Source: Mariannaea sp. PMI_226 (lineage: Eukaryota > Ascomycota > Sordariomycetes > Hypocreales > Nectriaceae). From it: a stretch of 64,000 nt of DNA. The notes beneath the pieces were generated by a model, which saw nothing but the letters and a program-made list of their open reading frames with translations, did not search any database and had not been told where the DNA came from. The position numbers and the translations under genes were made by a program. Location of the stretch: the NCBI GenBank assembly GCA_024336345.1, contig JANFOG010000003.1, positions 2,734,501 to 2,798,500 on the forward strand, written 5' to 3'. Shown piece after piece: positions 14,026-21,275 of the stretch (position 1 is its first letter; every line of letters begins with the position of its first letter).

Positions 14026-14507
14026 TTCTGTGTTTCTCCAAACGAGGCTCTGAGGCGCGCATTCTGTTTGGTTGAATATATTGATATACTAATAAAAGGC
14101 TCTTTCTTACAGCTGGTCCAACACTCGATGTAAAGCATAAGTCGTCCTCCCGCTTCCTCTTGTTCCATTTATTCCTCCTCCTCTCCTCCTGACTTGTTAG
14201 ACTGAAGGCACAAACAGGACTTCTACAACCCAACTCTTCAATACCATTGCAAACGCACTTGGCAACAGACACGACTATTGATCGAGCAGTCAGTGCAAAT
14301 CAACGTTCAACAGATTAGTTCTCGTTTCAATGCTCTTCGTTGCTGTCACCTCTACAGATATTGCTGCTGCTTTTGTCATCCCAGGCTAAGACAGCTGTGC
14401 AAGAACCAACAGCGGCAGCCAACCAACCAACCAATTCCTCTTTAACAAGCTGAGGACCGGCCTTTTTTGTGTAGTAATCTTATACTGGGAAACATAGGTA
14501 ACCAGTT

Positions 14508-15678
14508 ATGATGGCCAAGCCCTGGAACGAGCACCGCAGCACCATCACGCGGCTGTACATCCAAGATGGGCGGAAGCTTGAGGATGTCCGAACCATCATG
14601 AAGACCAAGTACGGATTTGACGCCTCGTGAGTGTCCCACCGCGTCTTGTTGCTCCAAAAAAATCACTTCGAGAGTTTTCTGCTACTTCGGGTACGGACAA
14701 AATTTCTTCAAAGGGCTAACGGGTTTTCCTCAGAACCCGCTCGTATCGTCAGCACTTTGATCATTGGAATGTCACCAAGTACAACTGCAAGAAGCGCCAG
14801 CGTCGCCGTCAAGCTTCGAGCGGAGCGGCTCTGCCCTCCCCTCCGCAAACGCCCATTGTTGGCCTCTCTGCACCCATGAGACTCACTCGTCACAGGGGCG
14901 ACATCATAGTGAGGCCTGTGAGGCTTCCCTCGCCGGATTCGCTCTCTACCCGGAGCAATATAAGGGGCTTTCACTCGCCTGAGCAGCAGCTGCCGTTGCC
15001 CGACATCTCGTCTGTATCTCTGCAGCATAGAATGGTCAACAGTTCACGTGTCCCACCTTACTTCCAAGGACACTCCATGTTCGTCCGCCATAAGAATATA
15101 CCATCGGTTCATCACCCCTTTGTCGAGGAGAACATGCAAGCGATGCTTCGAAACCCCAATATGACTGAGAGCATGCTTCCGTATGTCAAAGCCAAATTCT
15201 CTTTCTTCTGACTGTCCTCCCATCCTCGCCCAACAACACCTCCTCCCCCAAGCCAAAACCGTACCAGCTGACCAACTTCAGCCCCATGACTATTGACCAC
15301 GCCAATATCAAATCCGAAACGAAGTACATGTCCCGGACAGGCTACCCAACAGACACTGCAAACTGGAACGTATCACGACCCTCTCTGGCAACACCGTTCC
15401 TCGGGAGTGGAGTGGAGGCCAGTTACGGATTCTACCCTGGAACACACATAGAGTCATTCTCAGGAAGCTCAACTGCCCGGTCTACTTGTACTACTGATAA
15501 TGTTCCTGCTATGCAGTCTTCTCCTCCAACCGTCTCCAGGCTCCTGAGCGGGAAAGAACTCGGCCAACCCGATAGAAGCAAGGATCTCCATGAGCAGCAT
15601 ATGACAAATTCGACCTTCCAGGAGTCGTCTTGTGTCCAGCTGAAGCTCCAAATTCCGCAGGATCTACAAACTCGTTGA
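14508..15678 (+). CDS. Clr5-domain protein
   Basis: Three exons: 14508-14626, 14734-15180 and 15282-15678, giving 320 residues. Residues 4-58 form a Clr5 domain: Trp6 (KPWNEH), LY at 16-17, the KYGFDAS turn at 34-40 that the first intron splits, SYR at 43-45 and the closing HW at 50-51. A basic KKRQRRRQ follows. The rest is Pro/Ser-rich without a recognised fold. Clr5 domains are named after fission yeast Clr5, needed for silencing at the mating-type locus. In filamentous fungi they head many otherwise unrelated proteins and are thought to bind nucleic acid, so a chromatin or transcription role is only inferred. A second ATG directly follows the first, so the start could be one codon later. 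The upstream DNA is CT/CAA-rich like a leader. Confidence 0.82.
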
Positions 15679-16079
15679 CCAGGTTTTGTACAACGCTCGC
15701 GTGCATACTGGTTGTTTTGTAATAGGGCCACAGGACTGTCCCCCTTTTTTTCTTATTTCCAGCTACGAGTGCACGATTCTCCCATGATGGAATGTCCGAG
15801 GTACTAAAATGGTCAATATGTCGGATGGACTCCTAACTCACTCACTTTACAATTTGCTGGTCAGGCTATGCATGTTTCAAAAAACAATAGGGATGTGTAT
15901 CCCACACTGAAAAATCTCATACGTTAAGCATTAGATAAAGGAACGTTCATTACAATTCAAAAATTTATTTCGTTGATAAGTATCATCTATCTCATGCTCA
16001 GGGCACTCGCCATTACGACAATGTGAACTATGCAAACTTGGCCAATCATAGATACCATCTAACTGAACCCGACTTCAGG
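15679..16079. other. Shared 3' region of the Clr5 gene and the snoRNA host
   Basis: About 400 bp lying 3' to both convergent transcripts. The Clr5 gene ends at 15678 (+) and the snoRNA host runs leftward. It is AT-rich with no coding frame; the host 3' end probably lies here or slightly to the right, but I cannot place it. Confidence 0.4.
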
Positions 16080-16241
16080 CTGTCACTCGACATATTCGAG
16101 TTCGAAAATGAGTATGAGTATGATTGGCCAATTGACTACTAGGGATAGCAGTCGTAACTACACATCATGTCTGTCTTTGACTATGTCAGCTGCCTCGTCT
16201 CACAAAGAGTTATCAAGAAAACTGGATAGAGAGGGGGAATT

Positions 16242-16321
16242 TCAGGTATGGTTGCCTTGTCACAGGCGGTGTCATCAATGCATTTTGCTAAGTTGACCGT
16301 CGTGATTGTGTAATACATCAT
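16242..16321 (-). ncRNA. Box C/D snoRNA candidate F (LSU GACCGUCGUGA guide)
   Basis: Box C ATGATGT (16315-16321), an internal C'-like ATTGATGA (near 16272-16279) and box D CTGA (16242-16245), in the last intron-like segment after the donor at 16360. Eleven nucleotides (plus strand 16295-16305) equal the conserved LSU segment GACCGUCGUGA, so the RNA is antisense to it. This is the region where yeast snR69, snR71 and snR73 act. The sequence upstream of box D can also pair seven nt with SSU GUAUGGU. The terminal stem is weak and no degenerate D' box is clear, so the exact target base is not assigned. Confidence 0.6.
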
Positions 16322-16467
16322 GTAGATGAACGGGGAGTAGGAAAGATGTTGTATACTAACCTGGAATGGACTGAAACCACCAACAAACATACAAGATAAA
16401 TCTAGTTTCTTTTGATTGGTCAGCGCCTGCTGACGGATGATAATGCATCTCTCAAATGTCTTGTAGA

Positions 16468-16557
16468 CCATCTTGATCAGACGATAAATGATTTGTCGTC
16501 GTAGCGTTGGCTCAGACATATGCTTGTCATTTTCATTTTGGAACATCAGGTTGACGG
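16468..16557 (-). ncRNA. Box C/D snoRNA E, snR74-like (SSU Am28 guide)
   Basis: Box C CTGATGT (16543-16549), D' CTGA (16512-16515) and D CTGA (16477-16480), with terminal stem CCGTC/GATGG (16553-16557 with 16468-16472, one G-U). The guide just upstream of D' is antisense to CAUAUGCUUGUC of the SSU rRNA 5' end: 12 contiguous nt (plus 16517-16528), starting one nt from D'. Counting five nt from D' selects the A in CAUA. By my count of the yeast 18S sequence from memory this is A28, the base methylated by snR74 (human U27 acts at the same site). This is the strongest single assignment in the cluster. Confidence 0.85.
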
Positions 16558-16669
16558 ATATGGTGGACGAGAGACGGCGAAGGCTTATAGAAAACTTACG
16601 CGTAGGATTTACCTGACAACTTAGTTAGCAAGGTTCAGAACTCAAATACCAACATAAGAAGAGCAAGGG

Positions 16670-16763
16670 ATGCAGGATCAGTTAATGCATGAATGGTAAA
16701 GAAAGATGGTGTCTGCATCGAAAACTCGGATAAGACTCGTCATCTGTTTCATCAGGATGGCAT
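16670..16763 (-). ncRNA. Box C/D snoRNA D, snR76-like (LSU 2197-2220 region)
   Basis: Box C CTGATGA (16749-16755) and D CTGA (16678-16681), inside the intron with its donor at 16797. Two stretches are antisense to neighbouring conserved LSU segments: CUCGUCAUCU (plus 16736-16745), where yeast snR76 directs Cm2197, and GCAUGAAUGG (plus 16687-16696), which lies about 25 nt further along the same rRNA. The terminal stem is weak (ATGC/GCAT, four nt away from each box) and D' is degenerate. The two rRNA matches, not the boxes, carry the assignment. Confidence 0.72.
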
Positions 16764-16917
16764 GGAAATAACGCGAAAAAAAAATCATCGAACTTACATT
16801 CAAACAGGATTAGTCATGTCGGGGGAATGAAATTCGATAAAGACTCAAGCACTGGCACAACGGACAAGGTCAGTCTCCGTGGCCCGAGATAACATCCATG
16901 ACTTGGAATATTAAGAG

Positions 16918-17012
16918 TTTCGAGTCAGTGGGCGAGGTTTTCTAGGCCTGCCGCAAAGTGGCTTTTCGTGCTCATATATAATCGGAGCCCAGTGCCGCTT
17001 CATCATTCGAAA
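16918..17012 (-). ncRNA. Box C/D snoRNA C, target unknown
   Basis: Canonical box C ATGATGA (17000-17006) and D CTGA (16925-16928), closed by a perfect six-bp terminal stem TTTCGA/TCGAAA (17007-17012 with 16918-16923). It lies in the intron whose donor is at 17046. The sequence upstream of box D is antisense to a string reading GGGCGAGGUUUUC, which I could not place in rRNA from memory. By structure it is the cleanest member of the cluster, and its target is open. Confidence 0.68.
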
Positions 17013-17125
17013 GACGGGGTCGTGGATATAAGAGAGAGCAGCATACCTTGCCAGTATCTAAAATCTTTCAAGCTGTTAGCCCAGGCTCTCTCAAACATCA
17101 ATGATAAAAAGCGAGAGATTGATAT

Positions 17126-17219
17126 GTCCATCAGAAATAGCCAATTAATATCTTCAACGAAAGATCTCAGCCGGTAATTTCCAGCGTATATTTAAACGAA
17201 ATGATCATCATGAAAGGAC
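17126..17219 (-). ncRNA. Box C/D snoRNA B (LSU GGUAGCCAA guide)
   Basis: Box C ATGATGA (17205-17211), internal CTGA and TTGAAGA as D'/C' candidates, box D CTGA (17131-17134), and stem TGTCC/GGACA around the ends. It lies in the intron with its donor at 17265. Upstream of box D the RNA is antisense to UAGCCAA (plus 17138-17144), extendable by G-U pairs to GGUAGCCAA of LSU rRNA. This is only a few nt before the segment addressed by snoRNA D. The second guide, ending in TTACCGG before the internal CTGA, resembles but does not cleanly match SSU rRNA. Confidence 0.65.
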
Positions 17220-17421
17220 AGATATCACCGCCCACAGGCAGATTGAGAACAGGAGAAGAACTTACCATGTCGAAAGTAACTGGGAGCTGCCAGTAGGGTC
17301 GTGAGTAGTCAAGAGAAGACTCTCCATGATCCACCGCTTGGTGAGGGAGCTCTATTTGAGAGAAAAGTCAGCACTCGTCCAAGGTCTTGCGACGGAAGAA
17401 TTTTATGCGACGGAACGTTGG

Positions 17422-17505
17422 CCTTTCAGACTGACGTGTAAAACAGAGGTTTCATTCCATGAGGTCAAAGACTCTAGTTTGCGGTTTGTAGTGTCATCAG
17501 GAAGG
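17422..17505 (-). ncRNA. Box C/D snoRNA A, snR72-like (LSU Am876 guide)
   Basis: Box C CTGATGA (17494-17500) and D CTGA (17426-17429), with terminal stem CCTT/AAGG (17502-17505 with 17422-17425), in the first intron (donor 17546). The guide next to box D is antisense to CUGACGUG (plus 17431-17438) of a highly conserved LSU segment, with further pairing to AAA after one mismatch. The +5 rule selects the A of CUGA. By my numbering from memory this is yeast 25S A876, the snR72 site. Known rRNA and snoRNA facts are from memory; the boxes, stem and complementarity are read directly. Confidence 0.8.
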
Positions 17506-17600
17506 AAAAGGAGCTGCCGAAGCTGTGCTTTGTATCAAGAACTTACCTCAAGTTGCAAATGTTGATGAAGAATGAAAAACAGCTTCAATTGGGGTCGAAA

Positions 17601-17823
17601 GTTTTCGTAAAATATGCTGCGGAAAAATGCGCTAAGTGGGGGGAGAAGAAATAACTGTCATGTGCCTATCCACGTGATCTCGCGTCCTCTCGCGAACGGT
17701 GTTCACGCCCTTCCGCGTCAGCAACTGTGGAGCCAATTCAGCAGCGTGGTTTGGATTTGAAGCATGACGGACGTTCAGTCAAACTCTCTCAGATCATCAT
17801 TGCCAATATTTTAAATCATAATT
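17601..17823. promoter_or_regulatory. Divergent promoter of the snoRNA host and DNA glycosylase
   Basis: About 220 bp separate the presumed start of the snoRNA host (leftward) from ATG 17824 of the glycosylase (rightward). It contains a CACGTGA box (17671-17677) and two CCAAT-like boxes (near 17734 and 17802). CACGTG is the E-box bound by Cbf1-type bHLH factors, which act at ribosome-related genes in some fungi. That link is inference. Confidence 0.5.
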
Positions 17824-19188
17824 ATGCCTGAGATTGCTGAAGGTGAGTAGCACTGCTCAAAGTTCCCGAGAATCACTCACTCACTCACAATACTGAAGTC
17901 GCGCGCATTGTCCACTTTCTTCGTCTCCACGTAGTTGGGAAAAGGATAGTCTCGGCATCTGCGATAGATGACAATAATGTGTTCGGCAAGGTCGGAACCA
18001 GTGGTGCAGAGGTTGAAGCTGCGCTAAATGGAAAGAAGGTAAGGTCTCCCAAACTGGATTCCGAAGTAATGTCAAGCTCTAACGTGAATTGCTGCAGATT
18101 GTGTCCTCAGGAAGTCAGGGGAAATACTTTTGGTGAGTTTCAAAGCACCTCTTCAGCTTATAACTTCAATTCTTAACTAACTAATGATATAGGATCACGC
18201 TTGAGAAACCGCCACATCTTGTAATGCATTTTGGCATGACAGGTAGAATCCATGCTCCATCATACCCTGCATTCGCATTCGCTTACGTGGAACAGGATGG
18301 GTTCATATCAAGAATGAGAAGACAGCCTACACCAATTACTACAAGAAGATGAAAGATGCAGACATCGAACAATGGCCTCCAAAATTTTGGAAGTTTCAGT
18401 TCAAGACCGAAGGCGATCCTGGGGTAGAGGTTGCGTTCACTGATTCCCGCCGGTTCGGACGAGTCAGACTTGTTGACTGTCCTGGAGAGGAGATCCGCAA
18501 GCACTCACCCCTAGTTGAAAACGGCCCCGATCCAGTTGTGGACCCGGAAATTTTCACTGAGGAGTATTTACGTAGTAAAATCCGGTCAAGGCGAGTTCCA
18601 ATAAAGGCCCTGCTATTGGACCAAGCAGTGATTAGTGGCATTGGCAATTGGGTCGCCGATGAAACTCTCTATCAAGCGAAATTGCATCCCGAGCAATACT
18701 GCGACGAATTTGACGACAGTCAAATCGCCAAACTTTATGAGAACATCCGCTACGTGTGTCAGACCTCCGTGGATAAGTTGGGAGACTCTGATCAGTTTCC
18801 TGAACACTGGCTCTTCAACTACCGGTGGGGGAAGGGCACCAAAGGACCCGTGAAGCTCCCCAACGGCGAGAAGCTTGCTTTCATCACAGTTGGAGGTCGG
18901 ACTAGCTGCTATGCTCCAGGAGTACAGAAGAAGACTGGTCGAGTCGTTCCGGGCATTAAAGAGGAGCCTGTGGAATCAAAGGATATTGCCGTCGAAGCGC
19001 CGAAGAAGTCGCGGAAGAACAAGTCTGAGTTCTGGGATGACAACGAAGCTCCTGCGAAGAAGAAGCGAGCAGCACCGACAAAGTCGGAGCCAGCGAGGAA
19101 AAACACTGTCAAGCAGGAAACCGTTCTAGGGGACACCAAACCCGACCTAGGTCGCAGGAGGTCGACACGACTGAAGAAGAGCATTTGA
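17824..19188 (+). CDS. Fpg/Nei-family DNA glycosylase/AP lyase
   Basis: Five exons: 17824-17842, 17899-18038, 18098-18132, 18193-18242 and 18296-19188, giving 378 residues. It starts MPEIAEV, so after Met removal Pro is the N-terminal nucleophile and Glu the next catalytic residue. MHFGMTG, DSRRFGRVR and the helix-two-turn-helix LLDQAVISGIGNWVADE follow, then GGRTSCYAPGVQK in place of a Cys4 zinc finger. This zincless finger is typical of plant and fungal formamidopyrimidine glycosylases. The enzyme should excise oxidised purines such as FapyG and nick the abasic site in base-excision repair. The last ~90 residues are Lys-rich with KKSRKNK and PAKKKRA, likely nuclear localisation and DNA contact. 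It is transcribed divergently from the snoRNA host. Very short exons 3 and 4 (35 and 50 nt) make automatic models prone to miss the N-terminus. Confidence 0.93.
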
Positions 19189-20270
19189 ATCTGAGGGATC
19201 TTTTGCGGCGTATTTGTCGAAGTGAAGCGTGTCTTAGAAGCTGCACAACAACTTGCCTTGGTGATGCGCAGTGGCTCTAAACAACTGTTAGTAGAAGCAA
19301 CATCCGTTGTCGCGGCTGATGATAGGATTGGATACCATGGATGGATTGGACTTGTTTGCTTTAGGTTAGGTGCTCACCGTTATTTGACCTCTGTTTGCCC
19401 GCTCGCAGATCGATGCGTATGTCATTATTCAGTCATGTATGCCACACTTCGTCTGAGTTGACGGCTGCTCCCCCATGGATTTCTCAGAACGATAGTGATG
19501 TGGGCGAATGAGGCCACACCCATGGCCTCAAAACTCATGTGCTCCCGCATTAGTGGTTCAACGCATGACAACTCATCAGGCACCGATAGGGTGTCAGCGA
19601 AACCTGTTCTACAACCAGATGCGCGCCAGTTTGCTCTCCAGCTGCATCTGCATATCTGTAAAACTGCCCCAACACTGAGTTGGCGCGAACCTACCAGTTC
19701 TTGGGAGTGTGTGGAGTTTCGATTCTTCACCGAGCAAACTGTTGCCATCTTCTGGACCAGGCCGCAGTCATCGTCTGCCCACGTCAATCTTTCATTGGTT
19801 GTTAGAAGAGCTTGGATCCAGGCGCGTGAAAAAAAAAATAGGGCTTGCTACAAGGCTCAATGGAAAAAAAAACCTTGGGCTGAAATGTCTCCTTCTAGAA
19901 GTCATGCCTATGCAGACACTGATGTGTCAGAGACGATCATGGCCAAGCTCCTCCAAACAACGCCAACACCGTGTTTGCGGCCCAGTTCTCGATCCTGGCA
20001 ATGTTTTTGCAACGTTTTTCTTTGTTAATTTCAAGCTATCCAACCAGATAACATCTCAACTCAAAGGCGGGCAGTCTGACCATATCTCTATATCAACCGT
20101 TTAACGCCGCATAAGCCTCAAAATCATCATATTCAGCCTCATGGCGAGACTGGCTTCGTGTACATAGGGACAACATTCGCTGTTAGGTCGCTCAGGCCCC
20201 AGTGAGGCCCCCTTCTCTCCCCCTCCCTCCCAGATTTGGCACTTGGCCAGAGAAGAGCAAACGTGTCAAG
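19189..20270. other. Intergenic region, no supported gene
   Basis: It contains the 3' ends of the glycosylase gene (+) and of the uncharacterised gene (-), which are convergent. A 177-codon frame at 19495-20028 has no domain and an unnatural composition around poly-A runs; I treat it as chance. Confidence 0.5.
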
Positions 20271-21275
20271 TCAACGATGGTATGGCCAACTATGACTAGT
20301 ATGTCGAATATTCAGCAAATCCTTATCGTTTGGCGAGTCAGGGAACCAACAAATGCCATTATTGTCGAAGTGATACCAGCGGCGGCTTTCAGCTGACCAG
20401 TCCCAGTATGAGTTCTCTTGCATTCCGTCGGGACCCTCCAGGATTGGCTCCTTGTCGCATATCTGAATATCCCCCCAATCGACTTCCTTTTCTCTGCTTG
20501 TGTCTGCCTCGGTCATGACGTCTGTGGAGAGTTCACTATCGTCTGCCACCTGATCGGCCAGTACGTCATCCTCGGTACTTTTGTGGCTTTTCAAGGTTAT
20601 TTCTAGGCCTTCACTCTTCTCCTCTTGTCCCGCTACCAACTCGTCTCCTGCCTCCTCAGAGGTACAGCTGGCTGCTGAGCTAGGCTCTGTGTGCGTGTCG
20701 TCAAGCACTGTCATGAATGAGTTTTGTCTTGTAGGGTTCAGACTCTGGCAAGCAGGAGATGCTATGTCAGACTCAGCTCCAGGGTCGTTTCCTGGGCTAA
20801 TTCTTGCATATTCCTTGGACTTCTCTGTCGTTTCCGAATGGGCTCTTGTGGAGTTCTCGGCGAAGCCGTGCCAGGTTCCGCTCGGAAACGGGAGCTGGCG
20901 CACATGCCGCAGAAATTCTCGGATGGGCTGTTCCCAATCTTGCTTCCGCAGAATTATGTCGAAGCGTGACTCGCGCACAACCAGATGTTTTGTCACCTCT
21001 CTCTTGCTCGTCCCTGGATAGTGCCACCGGATAACGACAACTGTGTCATCGTCAATCTCAATGTCTGGGAAGCTTGAATCACAATTCTCGAGTAGCAGGG
21101 CTTGTAGCTTGCTCTGCCTTATAAAACTGTAGTCGGCGCTGTTGGAGATGTGCTGGACTGAAACGGCTGGTTCATGGACATGCTTCCCTTGTCTCTCGAG
21201 CTGCAGCACCTGGCCGTTTGGTCTAGAGGATCCAATGGCGAGAAGGCGGATGATGATAGAGTCGCATGGACGCAT
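20271..21275 (-). CDS. Uncharacterised fungal protein
   Basis: Single exon, 334 residues. I do not recognise the family. The first ~130 residues look folded, with alternating hydrophobic strands (SIIIRLLAIG, TVVVIRWHYPG, HLVVRESRFDIILR) and a WEQPIREFLRHVRQL helix. The middle ~150 residues are Ser/Glu/Asp-rich and probably disordered. The C-terminus carries an aromatic cluster, SYWDWSAESRRWYHFDNNGICWFP, reminiscent of a WW-like or OCRE-like peptide-binding repeat; that likeness is only visual. Continuous coding sense over 1 kb, the folded/disordered/folded layout and a plausible ATG support a real gene. The upstream boundary could include a missed first exon. Confidence 0.7.
   Translation of the reverse strand: MRPCDSIIIRLLAIGSSRPNGQVLQLERQGKHVHEPAVSVQHISNSADYSFIRQSKLQALLLENCDSSFPDIEIDDDTVVVIRWHYPGTSKREVTKHLVVRESRFDIILRKQDWEQPIREFLRHVRQLPFPSGTWHGFAENSTRAHSETTEKSKEYARISPGNDPGAESDIASPACQSLNPTRQNSFMTVLDDTHTEPSSAASCTSEEAGDELVAGQEEKSEGLEITLKSHKSTEDDVLADQVADDSELSTDVMTEADTSREKEVDWGDIQICDKEPILEGPDGMQENSYWDWSAESRRWYHFDNNGICWFPDSPNDKDLLNIRHTSHSWPYHR

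Larger units (their letters stand above)
11422..14507. other. Intergenic region, no supported gene
   Basis: About 3 kb. It holds the 3' UTR of the Slm1-like gene, several overlapping 60-130 codon frames with no domain signal, a 16-nt C run (13856-13871), a GT-rich low-complexity tract (about 13957-14025) and, near the right end, CT- and CAA-rich leader-like sequence before the Clr5 gene. The longest frame, 133 codons on the minus strand at 13155-13556, has no conserved features. Confidence 0.5.
16080..17600 (-). ncRNA. Multi-intron snoRNA host gene carrying a box C/D snoRNA cluster
   Basis: Read on the minus strand, this stretch contains at least six donor-like sites: GTAAGT at 17546, 17265, 16797 and 16599, GTATGC at 17046 and GTTAGT at 16360. 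They alternate with branch/acceptor signals such as CTAACAG...AAG and CTAACTAAGTTGTCAG. The exons between them are tiny (for example about 13 nt ending at 16600) and give no conserved reading frame. Every intron contains a box C/D snoRNA candidate, several with terminal stems and guides matching conserved rRNA. Spliced non-coding hosts with intronic C/D snoRNAs are known in Neurospora and other Pezizomycotina, and in vertebrates (GAS5, UHG). The guide repertoire resembles the yeast snR72-78 polycistron. Transcript ends are estimates: the 5' end lies near 17600 and the 3' end between about 15950 and 16200. Confidence 0.75.

Noticed and set aside
16181..16546. 121-codon minus frame beginning MFQNENDKHMSEP
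   Set aside because: It spans snoRNA elements and splice-like sites of the non-coding host; the rRNA-complementary guides explain the sequence better than coding.
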